The translations under genes and the position numbers were made by a program. A stretch of 64,000 nt of DNA from Sipunculus nudus (lineage: Eukaryota > Annelida > Sipuncula > Golfingiida > Sipunculidae): the NCBI GenBank assembly GCA_026874595.1, contig CM049311.1:70478453-70542452 (forward strand), in the 5' to 3' direction. How positions within the stretch are numbered: the stretch's first letter is position 1; each line of letters opens with the position of its first letter. Positions 37,250-51,329 of this stretch are shown here, piece by piece. The notes below the pieces were generated by a model. It was not told the DNA's origin. It was given only the letters and a program-made list of their open reading frames with translations, and searched no databases.

Positions 37250-40200
37250 TCTGGCTCATGACAGCTGGTGAGGTACTAAGATAACCTCTAGCCTGACAGC
37301 ATCCTTATATACATCAAAATCATGTTCAGCTATCACAGAATACACAGTGGTCCAAATTCAGCCATTTACCAGTATGATTTTGGAATTAGTATGACACTAT
37401 ATGATGCAAAGGTAAAATTACCCTCTTCAATCCAAACTTCTGATTGTCCTGGATCACTGGATTGATCCAGACCAAAATTTAACAGGGTCTTCCCTGGCCA
37501 AAATCATGCCCTTCTACAATTTTTTTTTTGATTGGTCAAGATGTTAGTGCATACAATAGCGCTAAACAATGAAAAGAAAATGAGAAACAAACAGACACAG
37601 ATGGAAGAAAACCAAGCCAGAGGAGGTAATTATTGAATTATCAAGAGCTTGAAAGTGATGGATATTATCTTATTGTCAAAGAACACATTTTGTTCAACCA
37701 AAAACTTTCTCTCCTGTCAAACCAGTCAGTCACAAACTTCAAAGACCAAAAAAGATAAATACAAAATGCAATCAGTGCTTAATTAAGTATGAAATTTGAA
37801 AATTTAATACAGAAGAATCCTTGAAAACTGAAAAGCTTCCTTGAGTTGGTACTAATGGCAATTATAACTGTCTGATTTATGGGAGTGTAAGAAATAAGCT
37901 ATATATGGAAGGTCTCTGTGAAGAACCAGTGGTGAGTTTAAGAACTACGAATGGCTAGCCGAGGGTAATTAACATTAGGGATACAATCAGGTTGGTGCTA
38001 AAATAGTAGACTGGAAAGCAAATCTGCAAAAGGTAAGACATATGGTTAGTTGGGAAGCAACTGACAAGGAGCTGAATGATAAACTCTAACAAGATCCCCG
38101 CAAAAGTGCATGTCTTGTGACCTCTGACCTCATTAAATATACACAAATTTTGCTGAGAATTAAATTCAGGTCAGAAACTATTTATGTTTATATTTATAAT
38201 GAATTTCATCAATATCAATAAGATTTTTCATAAGTCATCCCGGCACCACCAAAGCCTGGTGACCAAAGACCCCATTAAAGATGCATGGATACTGCCAGGA
38301 ATCAAACTTAGGTGAGAAAGTAAATTGGTTAATAATTCTCATTTATTAAAATCTGTTATTTTCCTGATAAATTATTGCAGCTGCACTACAAAGTAGCCTC
38401 ATGACCTCTGACCTTTAAAATATGTGTGGATTTTGCCTATAATCACTCAGGTGAGAGAGTCTATTGGTTAGAAGTTCTGGTGAGTTTCGTGAAAATCAAT
38501 TGAAGCCCTACACTGAAGTTATCATAGTACGCCAAAAGTTAATGGACTGATGGGCAGACTGTGGGTATGCTAATTTATATATTTCCCATCATAGACAGAT
38601 GTATAAAACCAAAATGAATGACAAATATCAAAATGAAAACTAACATAAATCTGATATCAGTGCTAAAACAAATACTGAAAAATCCTGTGGTATTCTCCTA
38701 CTCTGCTCAAGCCTTCAAAAAATGTGTTTGTGAGGTTAGCCAAAGTAATTAATGAAAAATGGTCCAAAGCCCAATTGGACATTCAACAATGTTACGCTTG
38801 TCATTATGCTTAACTGGAAGGGGAAACTGATTAATTTTTTTATCAATCGTGATAAAGACGGCAGCAAAATAGGTTATTAAAATGCAAAGGTTGCATAGGA
38901 ATTACAATGTTTGAAGATTAAAAAAAAAAGAAATCTATAAATAATTAAAATATTGGCATGTAATCTGGAAGATTCAGCAACTGACATAACAAAGAGATAA
39001 GATGGGTTAATACAAAAATACTATCCCAGTAATTATAAATATAATTTAAAAAGTCCTCCAGGCTTAGGCATTCAATGATTATCTCCAGACTTGTCATCAA
39101 AGTTTTAATTATGCTTTTATGCTTTGTGTAATTCTAATAATTACATATTAAAATCTTTTAAAATGATTTATTAACAACAAATGATGGATTTTTTTTTATG
39201 CCTTTAAGAAATTGTGCCACAGGTCCATGCAGCTGTTTGGAAGTGATGGGACTGTAAATTAGTGGGATGGAGGTTTGACAAGATATTTAAAACATGAGAC
39301 AGGGTAATATATTTACACCTGCTGAAAAGATGCAGGACTGCCATAAATAAAGAGGTATTAATACAGAGACACATATAAAAAATATATTAAAACTGCCATC
39401 AATTGCATTCATGCCAAGTCTTTTCTGCTGATTCAGCGATATTTTAAATCCGGCATACATACTGTATTCTACATGATCTACTAAAACCAATCAGTTTGCT
39501 GTCACTGAGGCTTTTGTTTCTTCTGTCTTCCAAGGCAAAGGTTTACTGCAGGCTCATTTTCATAGAGAGGCTGCCATTAAAGGTGTTAACTCAAGCAGAA
39601 TGAACTTATCACATGATTAATAAAACAATATTAATAAGATAAATTAATGCGTTCTTGTAATCATTCAGGGGTCTGTATACTTCTTATAAAAAGTACTTAA
39701 GGAATTTATCTTTTATAAACTACTGTGGTGACACCTTTTAATTAGAAGACAGAGGAAGAAATTACATTTGATCATATCCATTCTGACCTGGATATAGATG
39801 TAATTTTTTTCTGCCTGGTCTGCACAGATCTCCGTATCTACAGAGATAGTAAGCCAGTACATCATTGTATATAAATAAACACCCTTGGCCATCAATTTTC
39901 ATTCATGATTTAACAAGCCTTTCATTACCCTGGTTCTTGGATCCAATTGGATTGCCAATGACAGTTAGTATGATGCTGGCTATAATGAGTTTGGTAACTA
40001 GTTTATATTCACAATGGTTGACGCTGCATCCCATGAACTGGGCTCATAAAACCCAATAAAACAGAAGATATTATCACAAGAGGTCCAGTCTGACTGTGAT
40101 GATCAAACCAAGGCCAGTTGAGAATTTCTATTAATAAGAACTATAAATCTGTCTCTTTCTTCTGGGAGATAAAACTGCGTTACAGGTTGGCAGCGCACAC

Positions 40201-40802
40201 AAGATCTGATCTCCCACAATATGACAGAATCTGAGAGAGGTATTCACTTTTAGGAAGAGAAAATCTGGTCAAATATCTCGAGGTTCTGGTTATTCTTTCA
40301 GTGATTTTTAGATGAAAGTGCATCAAAAGAGCCACAAGGATCTTTTCAGGAATGCAATCAAACTGATTGCCTACAGTCGGCCAAATTTATTTTAAAGTTT
40401 CAGCAATGTCAGATTTTATCATATTTATGAATATTCACACAAGTTGTCTTTGTTTTCTTTTTTTAAGTAAGAAACAAATTAAAACTCTGAATTTGGTCAG
40501 GCAGGATGGTTTTATATATCTATCCTAACCCCCATGGAACAGATGAGTATTGCATGAATGGCTGACTTTGTGAATCAGACCTGCTTCAATGGAGCCCACA
40601 CCATGCAGCTATGTTTGTTTGTCAGAGTATATCTATAATTTACAGTCTCACAGATTTAGTCTGGATATTCCATAAATAAGCTAGATAACCCTTAAATACA
40701 TTGTAGCAGCATATCTGAATCAAGCACAGAAAACTGTGTCAGATTTAAGGCTGTATGCAAATTAAAACAAATTGGAACCTGTCCTTGTGTGTCTTAACTG
40801 TT
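37250..40802. other. Non-coding spacer with old repeats
   Basis: Apart from the 143-bp repeat series at 38.1-38.55 kb, listed separately, nothing is recognised. Confidence 0.5.
38085..38545. repeat. Three diverged ~143-bp units
   Basis: The block GTGACCTCTGACCTCATTAAA at about 38118 has counterparts near 38260 (GTGACCAAAGACCCCATTAA) and 38400 (ATGACCTCTGACCTTTAAA). Each is followed by a TTTGCTGA/CTATAATCA-like block, AGGTGAGA and GGTTA-type blocks. Spacing is about 142-143 bp. It is an old, decayed tandem repeat. Confidence 0.6.
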
Positions 40803-41460
40803 TAGGGTGCTACATGGTGAAAACAATGCCACCTATCTTTGTGTTTCTGAACTATTCTGGGTGCTACATGGTGAAAACAATGCAACTTATCCTTGCGTTT
40901 CTGAACTATTCTGGGTGCTACATGGTGAAAACAATGCCACCAATCCATGTGTTTCTGAACTATTCTGGGTGCTACATGGTGAAAAAATGCCATCTATCCT
41001 TGTTTTTCTGAAGTATTCAGGGTGCTACATGGTGAAAACAATGCCACCTATCTTAGTGTATCTGGTGTTTTCAGGGTGCTACATGGTGAAAACAATGCCC
41101 TCTATCCTGCTACATGGTGAAAACAATGCCACCTATCCAAGTGTTACTGAATTTTTCTGGGTGCTACATGGTGAAACAATGCCACCTATTCTTGTTTTTC
41201 CTAACTATTCTGGGTCCTACCGGTACATGGTGAAAACAATGCCCCTATCCATGTGTTTCTGAACTATTCTGGTTGCCACATGGTGAAAACAATGCCACCT
41301 ATCCTTGTTTTTCTGAAGTTTTCAGGGTGCTACATGGTGAAAACAATGCCACCTATCCATATGTTTCTGAACTGTTCTGGGTGCCACATGGTGAAACAAT
41401 GCCACCTATCCTTGTTTTTCTTAAGTGTTCTGGGTGCTACATGGTGAAAACAATGCCACA
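40803..41460. repeat. 54-bp minisatellite, about 14 units
   Basis: ACATGGTGAAAACAATGCCA and close variants recur at 40812, 40866, 40920, 40974, 41027, 41081, 41112, 41166, 41225, 41278, 41332, 41386 and 41439. Typical spacing is 53-54 bp, with one shortened unit (31 bp) and one expanded unit (59 bp). Because 54 is divisible by three, several frames stay open across many units on both strands, giving frames up to 151 codons. These have no promoter, splice or family support. Confidence 0.95.
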
Positions 41461-43371
41461 TCAGTTCCAAAGTCCATCACCTTAACAACTAGGCTATATC
41501 CTTTCACCTATACTGTTGCAGTAAGTTTCATACTTTTTTCTCTCATAAATAAATTTTGGCATAGCAAGTGTATTTTTCCATCATAGCACTGCATGTGGTA
41601 GGTTATTTGTATAGAAAATTAACAGCAGATCTTTCAGAAACAATAGATTTTAAATTCATTTAGTATAAGATCTAAAGATCTAAGATCCAAAATTATACCA
41701 AGCTGTAACTACACCCTAGAAGTTATTTTGCATTTACCAGGCTTGTGTTTTTATAATACTGTTTTTTTTCTCACTTGTCATTTATTACCTACTAAATTTT
41801 ACCAAAAAAAATAACTGCTGTCCATTAAGAAATGGAAGAACGCTTTAGCTAACAGTTGCAATCACAAAACTGAATGTCTACATGGTACAACAGCTGTGAT
41901 ATACTCATAATACAAAAGCCATTTTTTTACATTAATTAAGATATAGAAGATTACAACAAGCTGGACATGTCAAATGATGAAATTAATTGATATATAAGCA
42001 GCCTACACTTAATTCTAAATAACTCAAATCAAGAAATTTACACAGCTTAATTAGACATATCTATTCTTATGTAACCTCTCCTTTGTCCAATTAGGTAAGT
42101 ATATGATGCCATGATACTAACAAATATTTATCAATTGAGCAGGCATCTTAAATGCTTAGTATTACGAAATTATAAAAGTTGAAATAAAATATAATCAAAA
42201 TTCATTTGAGACTCATAAGTGTTCACACTAAGTGTCACTTCATTAGATTTTAAAATTGACTAATGTCTTGTAAGAACTTATTAGACAGCTTTAAGAGACA
42301 GTTCACACATTTTGATATTTTCAATTGACTTGCCAAACCATAAATATTAATATCCTCATATTTTCTAGCAATTTCCACAGCACTGAAAACTTGGTTAGTG
42401 AAATACTGATAGCATTAACAAATTGAGCAAACAATTAATGGTAATAATTTATTAATAAAGACACATATAAATAACTAACCAGTCACCTCTGACTCTTAAC
42501 AATGTGACGTTTCTTGCTCCGTAACAGAAAAACACTCAGATATTATCAAAATGTTCATAGATCACAGTTATAGCAAAGAATTTAATTTTTCAGCTCACCT
42601 CTGCAAAGGATGTGGGCTGCTAAATCAATGTTAAGTGTTTGACACTGCTGATTTTTACGCACTAAAAGTTATTATTTTTTATTCTTAGCTCTTTTAATGA
42701 GGAGCACTCATGGTCAGACTAGCATATTTATTCCTAAATATTTGACAAAGTACCTTAAAATATAACCTGAATGTAGAAAAAAATGCAATCACTACTTAGC
42801 CTAAAGCATTAAGACCGAGGCTCCTCAGAAGTATTCCATAAATAGGCAAACTGGCAGATATGGGAAAGTACAGGCAGTTTTTATCACGTAAAGAGAATGA
42901 ACGTCTCAACCGCTGTTGACATTAACTCCTGTTAATTTAATCCAGAGTGAGTTACTACATGGTCTTTTTGCCTTTTAATGGCCCCTATCAGCTGTCAAAG
43001 TAAGATGGTTATTCACAATATCGGCCTGAGGCATGTTTAAACTAACACTTCCAGACTGTGCAGTCCTCTGCGAGGAACTTGTTGATTTAAATATATTTTC
43101 TATAGGTCTTCTGATTAAACTGTCTTAGTGCAAATAATCTTCCCTCATATAAAACCTGTTCACGTCATCTACATTTTCCAGCAAACTCAGAAACATGGCC
43201 AAGTAAGATCTAAAAATATCCCACTGAATCTACTTACAAAAAAGTTTCTATATCAATCTCAAGGAGAGATTATTGACCCTGAAAAGCCTAGTTGATGTCA
43301 TTTATACTGTGTATTTAAACAACTGTTTATAAAACAAACTTGAAAACTTCTGGGAGTCCAGAAACACTGGG
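41461..43371. other. Non-coding spacer
   Basis: AT-rich unique-looking sequence; no gene or repeat family recognised. Confidence 0.5.
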
Positions 43372-44255
43372 AAACAAGGGACCCATGGGTCACGGCGCTC
43401 AGATGAATTTTGTGAAATTTTAGCATAGCAGCATGTACTTATTCTAAGTTTTGATTTTTTACATACTAGCATTTGAAAAGCTAAGAGGAAATGGCCTTGC
43501 TATTTGGTGATAATCAAATACTAAATATATGAATGCAAGACAAATACTAGATGTGCACTATTTGGACTACATCTCATTTAAGATGCAGGAGCCTCTAACG
43601 ATCAAATATTTGTAAAACTATCAGTATTTCAACTGTGAGAAAGTAATACGTCTTTAAAATACCCTCTAGGAATATATGAAACCCTGTAAAAAATAGAATA
43701 AGGAAGAAAATGGAGATCAGCTGTTGTATAATAATACACATTTAATTTATTGACCTAAATAAAATACTATAAAAAAAATTGAATTGTACAACTTCAAATG
43801 AGCATAAACTAAATCTAATAGAGTTTAATGGACTCCATAATAAATACCTGAAACCATATAATCATGCAATAAGGGGAAAAGGAAATTGGTCTAAGAGTTA
43901 TACCAAAGGATATATTTAATAAAAAAAAATGTTTAAATGTAATTAATAATTCTAAATACAGTTCAAAGATATTTCCAAATGAGGTAAAGATTAAAGTCCA
44001 GGGAAGTGTGCCCTAATTCATGATTGAGTGTACCGGTGGTATGCAAGAGACACTTTTATAGTAATACATCACTTTGTGGGCACAATTAATGTATACTTTT
44101 AATCATAGTAACCCCTTGTGATACAATACAAAATCCAAAATGTAGCAAAAGTAAAGAATAATAATTAATTTATTAAGAAAAATTATAATATTCATTTAGT
44201 TTATGCATCCTGTGTGGGTGGGGGTTGAGGGCAGAGGAGGGATGAAGGTCCAATT
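43372..44255. mobile_element. Family A repeat, copy A5, left part only
   Basis: The left border AAACAAGG at 43372, the perfect palindrome GACCCATGGGTC and GCTCAGATGA at 43397 mark an intact family A left end. Similarity to A3 and A4 can be followed to the G-rich block near 44216-44250 (counterparts near 14500 and 30490), then stops. No right border follows, so the copy is broken or ends in unrelated sequence. Confidence 0.75.
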
Positions 44256-45108
44256 TTGTTTAAACTATGTCTGATGACTATGCCTGACTTTGCTATGTTT
44301 CCATTTTCTGTTCTATGTCAAATACATGATTTTTGAACTAATATCACTGGTGATCTTTTATCCTCTTATCATCATTTCCTCAAGAGAAATTTAAGAAACT
44401 AAAGATCATGCTTCCAACCATATATGCTTTAAATACAGGTCCCAAAGATAAAAAAGGATAGACAAGTTGAAGTCAACCCATGCAACCATAACAAAGATAT
44501 GAGATAATTCTAAAAGACCAAGTGGACTTATTCACAGATAAAACATTGAAGTAAAGAGCATATCTGCCTATGGATAAGGTCACTGACCTGCCTGTTCCAT
44601 GGCAAAATAGTCAAGAAACTAATTAAGATCAATCTTAAGATCCCTAAATGTAAAACGCTGGTTAAAACACTGATCAGGACAGATTTTGGGTTAAAAAACG
44701 TTCTCAGTGTGGCTGCAAGGACAGATGGGCAAAACTCAAGTTCCGAGGCTAATTGGAAAAAAATTCACATGACTGAATCATGTAAAATCCTTACTGAAAT
44801 TGGCAAAATGACAAAAGTGACAAACAAGCAGGATTCTCCATGTCAAACCCACAGGTCAATCACCTTGAGCAAAAACAAAGTCCTTTAAATCTCACATGAG
44901 AAACAGAACAATTAAAATGATTTTATATTGACTCATTCATGAAAATGAATTATTCCTTCAAAAGATGAAGAATATGCATAAAATAAAGCATTGCTACATG
45001 CCACACCCAACTCACCAACATGAATTCTCTTAATTATTGTATAATAACTTGCTTGGAAACGTTTCATTACTTTTTTGGATACAAGCTGACAACACAACTT
45101 TTTGTGGC
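44256..45108. other. Short spacer
   Basis: Nothing is recognised between the truncated family A copy and the 37-bp array. Confidence 0.5.
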
Positions 45109-45792
45109 ACAAACACTGCTCTAGCTGACAACATATAACTTTTGGTGGCTCAAACACTGCTCTGACAACATATACTTTTTAGTGGATCAATCACTGCTCT
45201 GACAACATATAACTTTCAGTAGCTCAAACACTGCTCTGACAACATATACTTTTTAGTGGCTCAATCACTGCTCTGACAACATATAACTTTCAGTAGCTCA
45301 AACACTGCTCTGACAATATATACCTTTTAGTGGCTATATCACTGCTCTGACAAAATATAACTTTAAGTGGCTCAAACACTGCTCTGACAACTTATAATTT
45401 ACAGTGGCTCAGACACTGCTCTGACAACATATAACTTTAAGTGGTTCAGACACTGCTCTGACAACACAGAACTTTTGGAGGCTCAAACACTGCTCTGACA
45501 AAATATAACTTTTGGTGTCTCAATCACTACTCTGAGAACATAGAACTTTTGGTGTCTCAATCACTGCTCTGACAACATAGAACTTTTGGTGTCTCAATCA
45601 CTGCTCTGACAACATGTAACTTTTGGTGGCTCAAACACTGCTCTGACAACATATAACTTTTGGTGGCTCAATCAGAGCTCTGACAACATAGAACTTTTGG
45701 AGGCTCAATCACTGCTCTGACAACATGTAACTTTTGGTGTCTCAATCACTGCTCTGACAACATAGAACTTTTGGTGGCTCAAACACTGCTCT
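45109..45792. repeat. 37-bp minisatellite, about 18-19 units
   Basis: CACTGCTCTGACAACATATA and variants recur every 37 bp, alternating with ACTTTTGGTGGCTCAA-type halves. Units toward the right are more uniform. The period is not a multiple of three, and no long frame crosses the array. Confidence 0.95.
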
Positions 45793-48700
45793 GTGTGTGC
45801 TTGTATGTTCAGGTGTATTATGAATTCTTCTAATCGTTCAATCAGAGATCTAATTTGATAACTTGAACACACTTTCCACACACTGCTCAGATGCAGACTC
45901 CTTGATTACCAGTTGGGGTTTATAGGCACTGAAATTAAATTCCCACAATGCACTGGGGGTTCTAAATACATCAGCAGTGTGAAGAAAGAAACGTAGTCTG
46001 TGCAAATTTATTGGCAAAGAATTGATTCAAGGCACATAACATAAACAAAGGTGAGGACTTCACAGAATAAAGCATATTTTGTAAGCATGTGCATGTAAAA
46101 TGAAAACAGAGATTTGTGTCAAATAGCAACACTCTCTGGTGGAAGGGCGACACTTTCTAGTATACCTCCTGATGAATCATATCAGTTTATAATCAATTCT
46201 TGGCAAATTTACTAAAGTAAAGTAACATTCCTTGCTGTTGCCACATACAAGAAGGTAAGCCAAAAGAGGTACACAGACGCACATAAACAATGAACTTGGG
46301 GCAATCAATATACATACAAGTCCAGCTGTACTAAATGATCTTACTGAAAATGATCATTACAACATTGGTACTACACGTAAGGAACTGGTAGTAAATAATA
46401 GGAGTAGGTCACATCAGGACATATCTGCTTGTGTTTGTTGCACAAACACTGAGATAATGCAATATTAGAACTAAACATATGTATGTTTGCACTCTAGATT
46501 GAATTGTATGCCTGTTTGTGTATCTATATTATACGACAATATATTAAAAATTTGAACAGTGATAAGAAACTTTGGGCATAATGTTGCAATATTACGTCAG
46601 TGAAAAATGGTGTATCTCATGATTATAACATTACATGTCAGAAGGAAACTAAAAATATTTTCTTACTTCTATTTCAGGTTTTGCTGAGGTTTAAAAATTT
46701 AAAAATTAAAAGTCATGATTATTATTAAGAGAACCACACAATTCTAGGGCTGAACTAATACTTGTTTATGTATACTTTTCTTGATTTGAAGCTTGGGATT
46801 TAAAATCATTGCTGAGACCATTCTGAAGGGTAAGATATATAAAAAGAGCAAGGTGATAAACAAGAGTATCTGAAACATGTTTAATTATTTTTCTAAAACT
46901 GTTAACTGACTAATCCCTTGCAACTGAAACCCTTTCCCTGGATCTACTACAGCACTGCTTGAGCTGAAACAAGTGAAAACAGGAGCTGAAGAAAGAAGTT
47001 ATAAAACAACAACAGCAATTCAAACTTTCATGCAATGGAGTATTTTTAAAATATCTCTTAAAAAGTTAGCAGTGTAAAAGTTACAACATGAAAGAGAACT
47101 AAAAGCCAAGCAACCACTCAGTTCAACATGAAGAATCACAACTGATAATCTAATACTTATAAAAGGAATTCGGTTCATGTTCGCAATGTTCTCTAAAACC
47201 ACATTGTGTACAATATTGTGTCATACATCATTTTAAAGGTTATTATCCCCGCAGTGACATAGGCGATATGAAAATAAATAATTTTTAATATACATATAAA
47301 TTTGAGTGATTTTTCCCTTATTCTACCAAGCACAGCTGAACAGCCTTTGGCAATTACCGTAATGCGTTCATCGTGGTCACTTAACCTCTAACACTAAGGA
47401 CTATTGTTCATATGAATAACGCTTGCTTTCAATGAGGGATTTGACCCACGTGCATGGTCAGTAAAGTGAAAAACACATGTTTCTCCCTTTATGAAATGGA
47501 GAGTTCAACCCAGGAGGATTAATGACATAACCTAATTCAAGGTCCCAATTTCTGGAACAGGGCTGAGGTGGTGACGGAGATTTCAGGCCTTAAAATTTGT
47601 CTGATACCATGTAAAAAAGGTTGCGGTGGCTGAAAATGGGATTCTGACCCATGGCATGGAGTCCCACTGGGTCCGCTTCTGCTACTTACGATGTATGCAT
47701 ATTTCTGTTTCCTTCTTCAGGAACAGTTTCCTTGCAACGTACATATAATTAATCTTTCATGTGTTCCTCACATCTACCTATTCTTTATACGTCCAACAAT
47801 AGAAACCAGTCAAATATCAAGGAAACACTGTATGCCTCCGCGTCTCATTCCGGTTCGCAATGTAAACCATCACTGACCAGGTCTTCAAGGTAAACATACC
47901 GGGGTATGATTTTTGCAACGAGCACAGTGCCACAAAATAACAGTAAAAAAATATTTGTACATATCGTATTCCGAGAGTACCCCACTAAAAATCTATACTT
48001 TCTTTTAACTTTTATAATAAAAAATGAGCCAACATTCAATATCTCAGTAAATATATCTCCCAAACTGCGGTAAAAGCCCGGTATACCGGATTTATCAACT
48101 AGTGACAATATAAAAGGGGAACAACATTTATCTGTGGACAGAATGGCAAAAAAGATGGCACCCATCAAAGCTTCTCTTTGCATACCACCAGTCCATATGA
48201 AGATCACAGTGAAACCCATTAAAAATCATCACAGTTAAACACATTTACAAATCAAGGTTTAGACTTGTTAAATTCCAGTTGTCTATAGCCACAATTTTAA
48301 AATTACACCAACACAATTAATTCATATAAATTTTCTTAATATCAAGAACTGGTAGGGTACAACATAAAAGCTCAAGAAATAACACTTTAACACTTCTTTC
48401 TATTGAAGAAAGTAAAAATAATAAATTTAGCAGTTAGAAAGTAGGTCAATATCCATCAAATTAAGCTTACTCAAATTGGCATATTATAAATCATGTCTAC
48501 AAAAGTTGGTGCTGATAGCTGAATGCAGCCATTATGGAGATATAGGGGAAAGACAACAGATCATGAGTTCAAGTCACTGGACAAATAAAAAAGATGAATT
48601 AAACAGATGAAAATCAAAACTGTCTCTGACTCTAGTACATGGATACAGAATCTGATTGAGTGATAGTTTTTGGCATTCCCGTCAAACAAATGATTCTGTC

Positions 48701-48937
48701 TGAAGTATTCTGTTCCCTAATTGAGATTTAAAATGAATATATGCACCAGACTAGGAAAAATGTGCAAGTCATAACCAGTAATTAAGAAGCTGGACTGAAT
48801 CTTTATTTGATTAAGCATTTACCCTTTCATATATGTAGGGAATATTTTGGACAATGCAAACTAACTGTTACTACACCATACCTTTTGCCAGATTACACAT
48901 GTAAACGTTAACCTTTACCATCAAACAAACCCATGCT
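45793..48937. other. Non-coding spacer
   Basis: No convincing gene. A minus-strand frame of 124 codons (47845-48219) is hydrophobic and unrecognised and is within chance expectation. The stretch 47.35-48.2 kb is slightly richer in GC than its flanks. Confidence 0.45.
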
Positions 48938-49181
48938 GGGGCCTTGACAGTTTAGGGGTAAATTATGTGCTTGGCTCTAGTCTTCTGCTGTTGACCCAGT
49001 TTGATTTCCAGCATGGTTACAAGAGTAGGTTGTAGTTGCCTGTTCATGGTCCATGGTTTTCTCTGGGAACTCCAGTTTTATTTCTTCACTTCTAAAGACT
49101 ACCAAATGTGATTATGGAATGCCTTGTATTAGTTATTATAGCTACTTGTAAAACACATGTAAAATAAATAAATTTATAAAT
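48938..49181 (+). mobile_element. tRNA-derived SINE-like repeat
   Basis: A degenerate A-box-like block (TGACAGTTTAGGGG, about 48945-48958) is followed by a B-box-like block GTTTGATTTCC (48999-49009). Next comes a CATGGTTTTCTCTGGGAACT stretch of the sort seen in conserved SINE bodies, and an ATAAATAAAT-type A-rich tail (49158-49181). Total length of about 245 bp fits a SINE. It is diverged and the A box is weak. Confidence 0.5.
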
Positions 49182-51329
49182 ACTTGAGTCCCTATTTCTT
49201 CATTCTAAGGTGATCTTGGCTGATAATTTGGAGCAGATATTTTTGCTGATTCAGTAGTTTGATGGACAAACCATTAGACCAACAAAACTAATGATGTAGT
49301 ACAGAGTGACTTGTGACTTATGGCCCATTATAAATCACACATTTTTGAGGAAATCAGCATTCTAGCATGTGCAGGATGTAATTTACTCATTCAGAAAGTG
49401 TTTTTCCAAAATTTATAACACTGATTACAGTAAAACTACCAATAAATGGGATATATAAATTTATACAGCTTAATTTCCAACTTCTGCATACTTTGATATA
49501 CATGTCATAGATTAATTATTATCCATCAAATCCTGCTATTAAAGTCACCTTGGTATTTGGTCCAATAGTTCACCAATGACAACACTCACTTTTGCATTCA
49601 TATTATGCAATAAAGACATCTGGCAATTTTTAATACATCCATATGGCACAATTCAGGTGTCATTCAGGCAGATATTGTAAGTTACTGAAAGACTGAAAAG
49701 TCTTATACACACAACCACTCTTGTTCTGTCAGTCACTGCATGGAAATAAAAGGACACTTATAAGCATAAAAATGACTGCTGAAGTGTACAATATACAAAA
49801 TTTATCCAACAAATCTGTATAAATGTACATATATCCAGTGTTTTATTAAAGACTAGGAAACGTTACACATGGAGTGGTGACAAATTGTTCTTTCTCAATG
49901 TTATATGATGTAACCAAATCTGATAATTCATATTTTATTGCAGATTTATAAAACAGATGGCCCTATCATGTCATGATAAAGATGGTTAAAATTATTACAA
50001 ATGGAAGGAAGCATTTAAGAACAAGTGACCTTTGGCCAACAAAGCTTAGCTGAGTTTGCTATCAAGTCCTATTTCAATGATCAATGATTAATAAAAGATT
50101 ATCCAATCACTACACTTTTCACCATATCCTTGTCATTGTTCATTTTTATAAAAGAAATAAGATGGCTAAAATATCCATAAACCATTGTTTTCCAGCTAGA
50201 TTTTGTGCAAATATCAATCACCTCAAACACAAATTCTTGGCATATGTGACCTTTCTTCAAATTGCACAATTGTTCTTCATAATATATATCGAAGTACTGC
50301 ATAAATTTTAAAATATCAAATGTACTCACTAAATAAGGATTAAAGCCCTTCATGCTTTATCTAACTGTACACAGAGATAACATGGTTCACTTTGCAATTA
50401 TAAATATTTCTAGATTATTTAATACATTAAATTCTTGCACATTCGCTTTCTCTCTTTCTTGGTCTCTTTCCTTTCTCTTTCTTTTTCTGTACATGTCTCA
50501 CTCTTTTTCTATTTCTCTCTCTCACAAAATATTTATATCTAGAAATGAGAGAAAACAAAAGGAAAGGAGAGAAGATACGATCAAAACAAAGACAAGAAAT
50601 CTTTATTTAAAAAAAAGGAAATGCACAAAAATGATCATCTGTTGTCATGAAAGAATTCAAAAGAATTTGTAGAAATACATGGCATGCAAAACAAGCGGGA
50701 CAGAGCTATATGCGACAAGCACACGCATCCCCTTTCACAATCAGTATCCCGACATCATGTTAATCCTTGATTACCAGTATCTGCATGTGTCCATTAGAGT
50801 AAAGGAGATAACCAGAAATTAATTACCATGCATGACATTCACATATATGGCACATGACACACACAAACAAACACAGAGGCAGGTTAATATGGCAAACTAA
50901 TTAAATTTCTTCTGCCTTTCTTGACATTTAAACTATTTATTTTCAGCTGAGCTCCCAAGTATTTTCACTTGTGTGTTACATGTATATCTTGAACTGGCAG
51001 CAGATCTACCACTGCAGCAGTTTTAACAGCTGAAAGAAATTTAGATAGAAATTCAATTGACACTGGAGTGGCAATGTACGCTATGTCAGAAACAACCTTA
51101 AAGGTCAAAACATCAATAAAGCAATAAAATACCATGGAAACCATGATTCATATGGTTGAAGTCCTGAAATTGAAAATAGTAGAAGTATGAATCAAGAGAA
51201 TAAAAATTTTCTCTCATTTAGATCCACCACTTTTAAATCCAGACATAATTATTTAGTTATATATTGTACCCATACAAACAGAAAGGATAGAATTAAGTGG
51301 AAAAAGCAGTGTATATGTTTAACTTTGAA
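49182..51329. other. Non-coding spacer
   Basis: A pyrimidine-rich CTTT/CTCT low-complexity tract lies at about 50447-50525, followed by purine-rich sequence to about 50630. No gene is recognised. Confidence 0.5.
50447..50525. repeat. Pyrimidine-rich (CTTT/CTCT) low-complexity tract
   Basis: About 80 bp almost entirely C and T on the plus strand. A purine-rich stretch follows within 30 bp, so hairpin or triplex structures are conceivable. Confidence 0.8.

Noticed and set aside
40807-41262. Longest open frame (151 codons), repetitive with NNAT motifs
   Set aside because: It is entirely within the 54-bp minisatellite. The period divisible by three explains the open frames on both strands; there is no flanking gene structure.
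47845-48219. 124-codon hydrophobic minus-strand frame
   Set aside because: No recognised family, no splice or promoter support, and the length is within chance expectation for this composition.
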